Program-made: the position numbers and the translations under genes | DNA from: a virus | Virus record (IMG/VR): IMGVR_UViG_3300025759_000498 | Coordinates: 1 to 28,722 of that record | Strand: one strand, 5' to 3' | DNA: 28,722 nt | Part shown: positions 6,601 through 13,422 of the stretch, one piece after another | Layout of the letters: every line of letters starts with the position of its first letter | How positions within the stretch are numbered: the first letter of the stretch is position 1 | The notes under the pieces: model-generated | Told to the model about the DNA's origin: nothing | Database searches by the model: none | Seen by the model: the letters and a program-made list of their open reading frames with translations, nothing else

Positions 6601-8775
6601 ATGAACGATAAAATTTTAAGCATAAATTTAGAAACTCAAACTGCGCCTATAATACAAGAAGTTAGAGGTAAAGATTATATAGAATACGGTACTGAAGACT
6701 GGAAAAATTTATACCCGCAGTTTCTAATTGACCTTTACTACAACTCAAGTACTCACGCTGCTATTGTTAACGCTACTGCGGATATGATAGCTGGAGAAGA
6801 TATAGTTATAGAAGCTGACGAAGACGAAAATTTAGATATGTACGTTAAGCTAAAGAAGTTTTTTAGACACGCTAACGGTAAAGAGACACTACATCAAGTG
6901 ATAAAAAAGATAGCTTTTGATTTTAAACTACAAGGAGCGTACGCTATACATATTATTTGGAATCAAGAAAAAACAGAAATAGCAGAAATTTATCACGTTC
7001 CAGTCGAAAGGGTTAGAGCTGGTCGACCAAACGAGTTAGGAAAAATAGATACTTATTTTATTAGCGCTGACTGGTCTAATTTAAGAACTCATAAACCGTA
7101 CCCTATTGCAGCGTTTAATGTTAACGATAGAACCTCTGCTAGTCAATTATTATATACTGGATCATATAGCCCTAATATGGACTGTTACCATACGCCAGAC
7201 TATATAGCTGGTTGTAACTGGGCTTTAGTAGATCAAAAGGTAGCTGAGTTTCATTTAAACAATATAGAAAACGGTTTTAGCGGATCGTATTTTATTAGCT
7301 TTGCAAACGGTATACCAACGGCTGAGGAGCGCTATCAAATAGAAAAAAGCCTTATAGATAAATTTACTGGCGCTAAAAACTCTGGAAAATTTGTTTTAAC
7401 ATTTTCGGACGACAAAACTCGTACTCCAGAAATAACTCCTATAAGTGTAAGCGACGCTGACAAGCAATACTTAGCCTTACAAGAACTGCTTGTACAAAAC
7501 ATTCTTACGGCTCATAGGGTAACTTCTAAGACACTTATGGGTATTGATAGTACTAACGGGTTCAGTTCTAATACAGACGAGCTTATAAACGCTGCAAACT
7601 TCTATGTACAAACAGTTGTAAGAAGTTTTCAATTAAACATATTAGACACTTTACAGACTATATTCTCTGTAAATAATATGGATTTAGAAGTCGGGTTTGT
7701 ACAATTAAAACCTATTACAGTACAATTTGACTCTAAAACTGTTCGTGAGGTTATGACCCAGAATGAGATAAGAGAGGATTTAGGTTTACCAGCCTTAGAC
7801 GAAGAACAAACAGTAGAAGAAAAAGCTACATTTAGTAAAGTAGGATCTATGATAACTGACGGAATAGAGCTGCCTTTATTTGATACAATAGAAGAAGCTG
7901 AAGCTGAAGCTGAAAGGTTAGGTTGTAGCGGTTATCACGAACACACTCAAGACGGTAATACTTACTATATGCCTTGCGAAGACCACGATCAAATAATGAA
8001 TCTTAGTAAGTGTAATTGTAAAGAAGAATTTATAAGTCCTAATCCTTGTACTGAAGGTTACGAGCCTTACGGACATAAAATAAAAGACGGTAAAAAAGTA
8101 CCTAATTGCGTACCTATAAAAGCTAACAGACAAAACTTGTCTAATTTTATACAAGAATTTGGCGAAGACATAAACGAAGACTGGGAACTTGTAGACGAAG
8201 AAGTAGTACACGGAGAACACCAAGATTTTAATTTTGAAGAAGAACTTAATATTTTAGTAAACGACCGTACGGACTTAGCTTCTACTGGTACTGCTAGACC
8301 GAACTCTAGGAGTGAGCAAGACGGCGTAAATGAGTCATTTAATAACTACTATAAAGTAAGATACGAATATAAAAAAGCATCTGGTACTGGTAGCAGCGCT
8401 AATAGTCGAGACTTTTGTAGGGGTATGATGTCAGCAAATAAAGTATATCGTAAAGAAGACTTGTTAAGGTTGACAGATATACAAGTAAACGATTCTTATT
8501 ACTCTGATAGACAAGGACGTGAAATAGGTTTCGGGCCTAACGGAGATTTAACATACTCAATCTGGTTATACAAGGGCGGCCCTAGATGTAAGCACTACTT
8601 TAACCGTTTAATTTTTAAGACTTCTTTAAGAGGTGCTAAATCGCCTATAAACGATAGTCAACTAATTAGCGAAGCAAAAGCAAGGTCAGAAGGTTTTACT
8701 ATTGATATGAACGACGATTTAGTAGCTACTGCGCCTATAAATATGATTAATGAAGGATTTTTAACACCAAGATAA
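6601..8775 (+). CDS. Portal protein with composite C-terminal extension
   Basis: At 724 aa this is long for a portal. Residues 1-420 look like the portal core: YGTEDWKNLYPQFL, AIVNATADMIAGEDI, the wing region with HVPVERVRAG, and the clip/stem region with LQELLVQNILTAHRVTSKTL and SSNTDELINAANFY. Around residues 428-510 is a Cys/His-rich segment (ERLGCSGYHEHTQDG, YMPCEDHD, CNCKEEF, NPCTEGYEPYGH) that could bind metal. Residues about 566-724 form another module with RDFCRGMM (Cys606), YSIWLYKGGPRCKHYF (Cys663, His665) and a basic C terminus. I have seen this FCR-MM/KGG-CKH module at the ends of Bacteroidota phage head proteins, but its role is unknown. The portal assignment is secure. The extension is discussed as a finding. 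Confidence 0.83.
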   Translation: MNDKILSINLETQTAPIIQEVRGKDYIEYGTEDWKNLYPQFLIDLYYNSSTHAAIVNATADMIAGEDIVIEADEDENLDMYVKLKKFFRHANGKETLHQVIKKIAFDFKLQGAYAIHIIWNQEKTEIAEIYHVPVERVRAGRPNELGKIDTYFISADWSNLRTHKPYPIAAFNVNDRTSASQLLYTGSYSPNMDCYHTPDYIAGCNWALVDQKVAEFHLNNIENGFSGSYFISFANGIPTAEERYQIEKSLIDKFTGAKNSGKFVLTFSDDKTRTPEITPISVSDADKQYLALQELLVQNILTAHRVTSKTLMGIDSTNGFSSNTDELINAANFYVQTVVRSFQLNILDTLQTIFSVNNMDLEVGFVQLKPITVQFDSKTVREVMTQNEIREDLGLPALDEEQTVEEKATFSKVGSMITDGIELPLFDTIEEAEAEAERLGCSGYHEHTQDGNTYYMPCEDHDQIMNLSKCNCKEEFISPNPCTEGYEPYGHKIKDGKKVPNCVPIKANRQNLSNFIQEFGEDINEDWELVDEEVVHGEHQDFNFEEELNILVNDRTDLASTGTARPNSRSEQDGVNESFNNYYKVRYEYKKASGTGSSANSRDFCRGMMSANKVYRKEDLLRLTDIQVNDSYYSDRQGREIGFGPNGDLTYSIWLYKGGPRCKHYFNRLIFKTSLRGAKSPINDSQLISEAKARSEGFTIDMNDDLVATAPINMINEGFLTPR

Positions 8776-8776
8776 T

Positions 8777-9349
8777 ATGAGTTACGTTTTATTTATATCA
8801 GAACAAAAATTAAAAGACAGTACGGCTATTAACCTTAATGTCGACACCAATTTAATATTGCCTTATATACGTCAAAGTCAAAAATTGTATGTAGAACCAA
8901 AACTTGGTTCACGGCTCTTTGAAAAATTGAAAAGCCTTATAACGGCTGGTACAATAGGAAACGTAGGTAACGAAGCGTATAAGACGCTTTTAGACGAGTA
9001 TATAGGCGATATGCTACCTAACTGGGCTTTTTATCACGCAATCCCTTTTTTAAGGTTTAAAATAGAAAACGGTAACATATTTTCTAAAACATCTGAGACT
9101 GGTACGGCTTTAAGTACGGCTGAAGCGCAACACCTTAGAGAAGAAGTAAGGAATACGGCAGAATATTATACTGAGCGTATGATCGAGTATATAAGAAATA
9201 ACAAAACATTATTCCCAGAATACAATCTTAATACTGGAGCTGAAATAGACCCAGACGAAAACGCTTATTATAACGGTATGAATTTAGAACGACCTACAAA
9301 AAATCTAAACGACTATACTTTAAGAAATACAATAGGCAATTTAAATTAA
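8777..9349 (+). CDS. Head-tail connector (neck) protein, DUF6712-like
   Basis: This 190-aa protein starts one base after the portal stop. It has the pattern of the DUF6712 family: FISEQKLKDSTAINLNVD, LILPYIRQSQKLYVEPKLG, then SRLFEKLKSLI and a helical C-terminal half with EYIGDMLPNWAFYHAIPFL. These proteins are predicted adaptor or neck proteins beneath the portal, analogous to gp6-type connectors. Directly following the portal supports that role. Its TAA overlaps the next ATG. Confidence 0.72.
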   Translation: MSYVLFISEQKLKDSTAINLNVDTNLILPYIRQSQKLYVEPKLGSRLFEKLKSLITAGTIGNVGNEAYKTLLDEYIGDMLPNWAFYHAIPFLRFKIENGNIFSKTSETGTALSTAEAQHLREEVRNTAEYYTERMIEYIRNNKTLFPEYNLNTGAEIDPDENAYYNGMNLERPTKNLNDYTLRNTIGNLN

Positions 9350-9468
9350 TGAAAAAGTATTATAAAACTAAAACAATTAATATAACAAAGCTAAAGTCCT
9401 ATTTGGATAAGCTCAAAACTAAAAAAGATGAACAATCTAAAGGACACGGTACAAGTAGGAATAGCTAA
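9349..9468 (+). CDS. Small basic protein at start of lysis cluster
   Basis: This is a 39-aa, lysine-rich protein (MKKYYKTKTINITKLKSYLDKL and onward, ending GHGTSRNS). Its ATG overlaps the neck gene stop (TAATG), which supports coupled translation. The last 41 bases overlap the holin-like gene in another frame. No family is recognised. The charged make-up and the overlaps at both ends make it plausible but not certain. Confidence 0.45.
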   Translation: MKKYYKTKTINITKLKSYLDKLKTKKDEQSKGHGTSRNS

Positions 9469-9583
9469 CGGAAGCGCTATTGGTTTTAGTATTACAGACT
9501 GCAACGAAGTATTAACTTTTGTATCTTTAATATTAGCAATAGCTTTTACTATATATAAATTTATAAAATTTGACAAAAATTAA
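9428..9583 (+). CDS. Small holin-like membrane protein
   Basis: This 51-aa protein begins MNNLKDTVQVGIANGSAIGFS. It has one strong hydrophobic segment at about residues 28-46 (VLTFVSLILAIAFTIYKFI) and a short basic end, FDKN. The polar N-terminal helix, single membrane span and basic tail resemble the tiny holins that I associate with lysis cassettes of flavobacterial phages. The neighbouring DUF5675 protein supports a lysis role. It could instead be another small inner-membrane protein. Confidence 0.6.
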   Translation: MNNLKDTVQVGIANGSAIGFSITDCNEVLTFVSLILAIAFTIYKFIKFDKN

Positions 9584-9586
9584 AAA

Positions 9587-9712
9587 ATGGCTAAAAAGTT
9601 TACTGTTAACTCTTTTAGAGCTACTAGAAAAAAAAGAAAAGGAGTACACTCCAAAAACGCAAGTCGAGGACAAAATGCCTACAAAAAACATTACAGAGGA
9701 CAAGGGCGTTAA
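9587..9712 (+). CDS. Basic 41-aa protein, conserved-looking C-terminal GQGR motif
   Basis: The ATG at 9587 opens a 41-aa frame ending at a TAA at 9710-9712. The product is very basic (SFRATRKKRKGVHSKNASRG, then YKKHYRGQGR). The motif G-V-H-S-K-N-A-S followed by a C-terminal Y-K-K-x-Y-R-G-Q-G-R matches a mini-protein family I recall from Bacteroidota phages, with no known function. It follows the holin stop by 3 bases with an A-rich leader. Its last 38 bases overlap the start of the DUF5675 gene in another frame. If the DUF5675 frame instead starts at TTG 9570, this gene is wholly nested in it. The high charge suggests binding to nucleic acid. Confidence 0.62.
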   Translation: MAKKFTVNSFRATRKKRKGVHSKNASRGQNAYKKHYRGQGR

Positions 9713-10109
9713 TTTACTTATAATTAGAGATACTTTTACGGATAAATCTACTATTGGTAAATTATACCTTAACGGAGAATTATTTTGCGATACTTTAGAG
9801 TTGCCTTATAAAGACAATCAAAGAAGTATATCTAGTATACCAGCTGGAGAATACAAAGTAAACTTAAGACCAGCTAGACAAAGCGCAACTAGAGACTATT
9901 TACACTTAATAGTTGAAGACGTGCCTAACCGTTCTTATATATTATTTCACAGAGGTAACAAACCGTCTCATACTAGAGGTTGTATTCTAGTAGGTCAAAC
10001 TCGTCAACAAGACTTTGTTGGTAACTCTACTTTAGCTATGGATTTACTAATGAAAGAAATAATAAATTTAGGCGGCGAAAACATTAAATTAATAATTAAA
10101 AATCGATAA
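9675..10109 (+). CDS. DUF5675 protein, candidate cell-wall enzyme (lysis cluster)
   Basis: Starting at ATG 9675, this protein is 144 aa. It shows the DUF5675 layout: LLIIRDTFTDKSTIGKLYLNGELFCDTLE, here given in parts (LLIIRDTFTDKSTIG, KLYLNGELFCDTLELP), SIPAGEYKVNLR, and YILFHRGNKPSHTRGCILVG with His92 and Cys103. The H-x-G-N...G-C-I arrangement recalls the active site of L,D-transpeptidase-like (YkuD) folds, so action on peptidoglycan is plausible. With a holin-like gene upstream it may be the phage lysin or an accessory. I see no other recognisable endolysin. The same frame is open upstream to a TTG at 9570, which would add a hydrophobic N-terminal helix but fully overlap the 41-aa protein. 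Confidence 0.72.
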   Translation: MPTKNITEDKGVNLLIIRDTFTDKSTIGKLYLNGELFCDTLELPYKDNQRSISSIPAGEYKVNLRPARQSATRDYLHLIVEDVPNRSYILFHRGNKPSHTRGCILVGQTRQQDFVGNSTLAMDLLMKEIINLGGENIKLIIKNR

Positions 10110-10112
10110 ACT

Positions 10113-10256
10113 ATGAAATGGACTGAAATTTTATTAGCAATCTTAGGAATTGCTGAAATTATTGTAAGGTTAACGCCAACAGAAAAAGACAACTCAATCT
10201 TAAATAAGATTATGTGGGTTGTAAATAAGTTGATACCTAACAAAATTAAAAAATAA
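10113..10256 (+). CDS. Small membrane-associated protein of lysis cluster
   Basis: This 47-aa protein is MKWTEILLAILGIAEIIVRL, then TPTEKDNSILNKIMWVVNKL and a basic end, IPNKIKK. One hydrophobic helix (residues 5-20) is followed by the polar motif TEKDNSILNKI, which I associate with a small family common in phage lysis regions. It may assist the holin or anchor a partner at the inner membrane. It starts 3 bases after the DUF5675 gene and its TAA overlaps the next ATG. Confidence 0.62.
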   Translation: MKWTEILLAILGIAEIIVRLTPTEKDNSILNKIMWVVNKLIPNKIKK

Positions 10257-10972
10257 TGACAAACCGCTTTAGGTTAAAACCTCACGAAATAGCGGCTTTA
10301 AAAAAAATGCGAGAATCCGAAACTAGAAATATTCTAGTTATCGGAGACTTGCACGAACCCTTTTGTTTAGAAGGTTATTTAGAGTTTTGCATACAACAGT
10401 ATAAAACTTATAATTGTAACCAAGTAATATTTATTGGAGACATATTAGATAACCACGCTTATTCATATCACGAACCAGATCCTGACGGGCTTTCGGCGGG
10501 TATGGAGTTAGAAGAAAGTATTAAAAAAATACAAAATTGGTATAAAGCTTTTCCAGTAGCCGACGTATGTATAGGCAATCACGACCGTATGGCTGCTAGA
10601 AAAAGTTTTAGTGGCGGTATACCTTCTGCGTGGATTAGGTCTTACAACGAAGTTTTAGGAACTCCAAATTGGAACTGGGTAGAAAGTGTTACATACGACG
10701 AAGTTCTTTACGAACACGGCGAAGGAGGTCAAGCTCAAACAAAAGCAAAAAACAACTTAATGTCAAGCGTATGTGGTCATACTCACACTGAAGCCTATAC
10801 TCGCTGGTATGTAGGTAAAAAATTTAGAGTATTTGGTATGCAAGTGGGCTGCGGAGTAGACAGTAAAAGCTATGCTTCAGCTTATGCTAAAAACTTTAAA
10901 AAACAAGCGATAGGGTGCGCAGTTATCTTAAACAATGGTACTTTACCGATTAATCTATTAATGCCTTTATAG
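10256..10972 (+). CDS. Calcineurin-like metallophosphoesterase
   Basis: This 238-aa protein has all metal-binding blocks of the calcineurin-like fold: GDLHE (Asp31, His33), GDILDN (Asp62), GNHD (Asn108, His109), a downstream His in YEHGEGG, and GHTHTE (His175, His177). It should hydrolyse phosphodiester or phosphomonoester bonds using two metal ions. The substrate cannot be read from the sequence. In phages such enzymes are usually linked to nucleic-acid or nucleotide processing. Its place at the end of the lysis cluster, coupled by TAATG to the small membrane protein, is not informative about its role. The TAG stop overlaps a GTG start of the next small gene. Confidence 0.82.
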   Translation: MTNRFRLKPHEIAALKKMRESETRNILVIGDLHEPFCLEGYLEFCIQQYKTYNCNQVIFIGDILDNHAYSYHEPDPDGLSAGMELEESIKKIQNWYKAFPVADVCIGNHDRMAARKSFSGGIPSAWIRSYNEVLGTPNWNWVESVTYDEVLYEHGEGGQAQTKAKNNLMSSVCGHTHTEAYTRWYVGKKFRVFGMQVGCGVDSKSYASAYAKNFKKQAIGCAVILNNGTLPINLLMPL

Positions 10973-11091
10973 TGAAAAATCTATTAAGGATAATTTCTAA
11001 ATCTCTTTTATATACAATAATAGTAGGATCTCTTGTATATATTCTCAATCTTATAGTAGTAATTATATTTATTATACTAGGAATATATTAA
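10972..11091 (+). CDS. Tiny membrane protein with GTG start
   Basis: This is a 39-aa frame beginning with GTG that overlaps the phosphoesterase stop (TAGTG), so translation could be coupled. After a basic start (KNLLRIISK) the rest is almost wholly hydrophobic (LLYTIIVGSLVYI, LIVVIIFIILGIY), enough for one long or two short membrane spans. It could be a second holin, antiholin or superinfection protein. The GTG start and lack of recognisable homologues keep confidence low. Confidence 0.4.
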   Translation: MKNLLRIISKSLLYTIIVGSLVYILNLIVVIIFIILGIY

Positions 11092-11106
11092 CATTTTTTG
11101 TTAATA
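11086..11106. repeat. Inverted repeat upstream of the early promoter
   Basis: TATTAAC (11086-11092) is perfectly complementary to GTTAATA (11100-11106) across a 7-base ATTTTTT spacer. It ends three bases before the promoter's TTG element. It could be an operator or the end of the lysis transcript, although no clear T-tract follows. Confidence 0.45.
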
Positions 11107-11109
11107 AAC

Positions 11110-11140
11110 TTGTATATGTCATATATTTTGTTTAGTTTTG
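11110..11140 (+). promoter_or_regulatory. Bacteroidota-type promoter for the early operon
   Basis: TTG at 11110-11112 and TAGTTTTG at 11133-11140 are separated by 20 bases, matching the host housekeeping promoter form (TTG, about 20 bases, TAnnTTTG). Transcription would start near 11147, about 20 bases before the first early ATG at 11168. Confidence 0.65.
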
Positions 11141-11167
11141 TTGTATATTAACTAAAACAAACACAAA

Positions 11168-11383
11168 ATGACAAAGAAAGACATTAGACAGACAATACTA
11201 GGGAGATACATTAGACTGCTAGTTAATAATCACTATGAGTTCGAGAGTATTTTAGGAACATCACTAAGAAAATTTGACTACAAAAAAATTATGGAATTAA
11301 TGCAGAAGTTTACTAGTAATGATTATGACTGGTTAACACAAAACGAAATTAAAGAGTACGAGTTATTAATTGAAAAATTATAA
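11168..11383 (+). CDS. Early hypothetical protein 1
   Basis: This 71-aa soluble, largely helical protein is the first gene behind the early promoter. It begins TKKDIRQTILGRYIRLLVNN and ends with a charged helix (NEIKEYELLIEKL). First-expressed small proteins often act on host functions, but no motif supports a specific claim. The A-rich leader (AAACAAACACAAAATG) suits Bacteroidota translation. No family is recognised. Confidence 0.6.
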   Translation: MTKKDIRQTILGRYIRLLVNNHYEFESILGTSLRKFDYKKIMELMQKFTSNDYDWLTQNEIKEYELLIEKL

Positions 11384-11386
11384 AAA

Positions 11387-11638
11387 ATGAAATACGATTA
11401 CAAAATGCTAGAAGCTACTGATAAAGAAGAAGCTATTGTGTCTATATTAGACGCAGTAAAACATAACGCAGTCTGGCTTAACAAATGTCAGAGTTATTTT
11501 TCAAGAACTGTTATTGCCTTAAACGAAGAACTTAGAAAAAAGTTTTTAGACGAATTATCTAAAGACGATATTATTGATTTGTTTATAGAGTTTAAAACAG
11601 AATACTATAACTATAAAGACAATACAGTATGGAGTTAA
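11387..11638 (+). CDS. Early hypothetical protein 2
   Basis: This 83-aa helical protein starts 3 bases after the previous stop. It contains TDKEEAIVSILDAVKHNAVW and LSKDDIIDLFIEFKTEYYNY, both likely amphipathic helices with acidic faces. The end overlaps the next gene by 10 bases. There is no membrane segment, cysteine cluster or catalytic signature. Function unknown. Confidence 0.6.
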   Translation: MKYDYKMLEATDKEEAIVSILDAVKHNAVWLNKCQSYFSRTVIALNEELRKKFLDELSKDDIIDLFIEFKTEYYNYKDNTVWS

Positions 11639-11976
11639 TTTGTAAAGAATATCACTTTTATAATAACGGTATATATAAAACTATAAGTAAGTTATCTCCT
11701 GAAGGCTGGTTTACTGATATTGAAAAAGTAGAACCAAGTATAAGAATATTTGGTACGCCTAAGCAAGTAGACAAAGCCTATAAAGATTATGTAAAAATGA
11801 CTGGTTTAAATTTAAACGAGACTTATGACTTTAAAGTAGAGCCTAAAGGATCTTGGTGGTATGATATATATGGTAAAGACGCAGAAAGTATAAATAAAAA
11901 GACTCAAGAAAAATTAGATAAATATAAAGAACTATACAATAAACAAAATAAAAAAGCACTAATTACAACGATATGA
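11629..11976 (+). CDS. Early hypothetical protein 3
   Basis: This 115-aa protein has a strand-rich first half (LICKEYHFYNNGIYKTISKL, GWFTDIEKVEPSIRIFG) and a helical, lysine-rich second half (TQEKLDKYKELYNKQNKK). It has a conspicuous aromatic patch, GSWWYDIYGKDA. It overlaps its upstream neighbour by 10 bases and the downstream gene by ATGA. No known family is recognised. Its place before the recombination-like genes suggests an early accessory role. Confidence 0.6.
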   Translation: MELICKEYHFYNNGIYKTISKLSPEGWFTDIEKVEPSIRIFGTPKQVDKAYKDYVKMTGLNLNETYDFKVEPKGSWWYDIYGKDAESINKKTQEKLDKYKELYNKQNKKALITTI

Positions 11977-12359
11977 CAACTGAAAAAATAAAAAACGCTT
12001 ATAATAAATACGGACTAACTAGAGACGACGTATACAAACATCAACACTATATAATAATAACTCGTAGCGGTATTGAAAAAATACAAGCTATTGAAAACAT
12101 AAAACTTGACTATGAAATAGTAAAATGCGAAAAAGACTTTTGTGTTATGAAAGCTATTGCTATAAAAGGTAAAGAAATTATACAAACTTTTGGATCTGCT
12201 TTAAAAGGCGAAGGTTTTAAAGACGGCAACACTATGTCTTGGTATGTAGTCGAAATGGCTGAAAAAAGAGCTATGTCAAGAGCGGTACTTAAAATGACTG
12301 GTCTATACGAGTTAGGGGTATTTGGAGAAGACGAAAGCGAAGAATTTAAACGTAAATAA
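11973..12359 (+). CDS. Putative single-strand annealing-like or recombination protein
   Basis: This 128-aa protein contains MSWYVVEMAEKRAMSRAVLK followed by MTGLYELGVFGEDESEEF. The run A-E-K-R-A-x-x-R-A-V-L-K-x-x-G resembles the helix of Rad52-like annealing proteins and short phage proteins of this kind (compare EKKAVTDALKRALRNFG in Rad52). The first half has strands (HYIIITRSG, EIVKCEKDFCVMKAIAI) that could form the DNA-binding sheet. The SSB-like protein two genes downstream, and NinB and NinG later, make a recombination role sensible. It is shorter than typical annealing proteins, so the call is tentative. Confidence 0.42.
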   Translation: MTTEKIKNAYNKYGLTRDDVYKHQHYIIITRSGIEKIQAIENIKLDYEIVKCEKDFCVMKAIAIKGKEIIQTFGSALKGEGFKDGNTMSWYVVEMAEKRAMSRAVLKMTGLYELGVFGEDESEEFKRK

Positions 12360-12366
12360 TAATAAA

Positions 12367-12579
12367 ATGAAATACAAAGTAAAAAATTTAAAAATTACTG
12401 GTTACGATTTAGACGTACACCAAGATAGGTTAAGCGACGTATTAACATTATCTAAAAAATGGTCTAAAAATGGAGTTGTTAAATGCAAAGTAGAAGCAGC
12501 TGACGGCTACGAGTATATAATAACTGAAGACAACTTAGAAAAAATTAAAACAAAGTCTAATAAAAAAACAAAGAAATAA
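12367..12579 (+). CDS. Small basic hypothetical protein
   Basis: Starting at ATG 12367, the product is 70 aa. The frame is open further upstream to a TTG inside the previous gene, but the A-rich leader AATAATAAA and the lack of overlap favour this ATG. The sequence is basic, with strands at the start (KYKVKNLKITGYDLDV), a helix, another strand pair (GVVKCKVEAADGYEYIITED) and a lysine-rich tail (KTKSNKKTKK). It may be a small DNA-associated protein. Its TAA shares bases with the start of the SSB-like gene. Confidence 0.6.
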   Translation: MKYKVKNLKITGYDLDVHQDRLSDVLTLSKKWSKNGVVKCKVEAADGYEYIITEDNLEKIKTKSNKKTKK

Positions 12580-12905
12580 TGCAAATAGAAGGTAAATTAA
12601 TTAAAATACTAGAAGCTGAAGGAGGTACAAGTAAAAACGGTAAAGCGTGGATTAAGCAGTCTTGTATAGTACAAACAGAAAACGAATACAATAACGAAGT
12701 ATGTATAACTGCTTTTGGAGACGATAAAATAAAAGATTTAAATAAATTAAAAATAGGAGAAAACGTACAAATTTGGTGCAACGTATACTCAAGAGAATAT
12801 AACGGTAAATATTATAATCAAATAGACGGTTGGCGATTTTCTAAAAGTGGATCAGAATTTAAAGCTCAAGACTTTGTAACCTCTGATAACGATATGCCTT
12901 TTTAA
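12579..12905 (+). CDS. Single-stranded DNA-binding-like OB-fold protein (DUF3127-like)
   Basis: This 108-aa protein starts QIEGKLIKILEAEGGTSKNG, followed by AWIKQSCIVQTENEY, EVCITAFGDDKI, LKIGENVQIWCNVYSREYNG and YYNQIDGWRF. This is a five-strand OB-fold pattern like DUF3127. It ends with an acidic tip, SDNDMPF, closely resembling the DDDIPF tip with which bacterial SSB recruits partner proteins. It probably coats phage single-stranded DNA during replication and recombination and may dock host replication proteins through this tip. Its gene lies directly before the DnaA-like and initiator genes. Confidence 0.75.
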   Translation: MQIEGKLIKILEAEGGTSKNGKAWIKQSCIVQTENEYNNEVCITAFGDDKIKDLNKLKIGENVQIWCNVYSREYNGKYYNQIDGWRFSKSGSEFKAQDFVTSDNDMPF

Positions 12906-12906
12906 A

Positions 12907-13422
12907 ATGGTTGACAAGCATAATTTTAAAGCTATATGTAAACTAACAGAAAAGGTTTTAGAAATACCAAAAGGTTTAATGCAAGATAAAAGCAGAAAAA
13001 GACCTTTAATAATTGCTAGACAAATAGCGTCTGTTATAGGTCTTAAAGAAGCAAATGTACATAAAAAAATTATCGGCTCTATGTTAAATAGAGATAGAAC
13101 TTTAATTAATTACTATGAGCATCAACACGAAGGCAACTATAAAAACTGGGAATTATACAGAGAATCTTATAATAAAGTTTACAAAGCATATAAAAACATA
13201 GAAGGTTTAAAAGAAATATTTAGTAAAGGATCTGATATAAAAGAATACTTAATTAAAAAAGGAGTTAAAGAAGCTCCTAAAAATTTAGACGATATAATTA
13301 TTGCAGTAAAAAGCGGCGAAGCGTCTACATTAATTAAAGTTGCTGAGTTAGATTTTGTAAAACAATTAGAAAATATTAAGTTAGCACTTAAAAATTATTA
13401 TTATACAATAGAGATTTTATAA
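12907..13422 (+). CDS. Orphan DnaA domain IV-like protein
   Basis: This 171-aa protein has KRPLIIARQIASVIG near residue 31, then IGSMLNRDRTLINYYEHQHE near 58-77. It matches the arrangement of DnaA domain IV, whose box-binding signature is a helix ending before IG..F.GRDH.TV. The ATPase domain of DnaA is absent. The C-terminal half is helical and unassigned. It probably binds a specific DNA sequence, either a phage origin or host DnaA boxes. The next gene, overlapping by one base, encodes the replication initiator, so an origin role is likely. Confidence 0.68.
   Translation: MVDKHNFKAICKLTEKVLEIPKGLMQDKSRKRPLIIARQIASVIGLKEANVHKKIIGSMLNRDRTLINYYEHQHEGNYKNWELYRESYNKVYKAYKNIEGLKEIFSKGSDIKEYLIKKGVKEAPKNLDDIIIAVKSGEASTLIKVAELDFVKQLENIKLALKNYYYTIEIL

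Noticed and set aside
7918-8223. 101-codon minus-strand frame, hydrophobic and aromatic
   Set aside because: It is the antisense shadow of the acidic, Cys-rich portal segment; hydrophobicity follows from the complement of charged codons.
12322-12366. TTG start extending the 70-aa gene upstream
   Set aside because: It would overlap the preceding gene by 38 bases, whereas ATG 12367 has an A-rich leader and no overlap.
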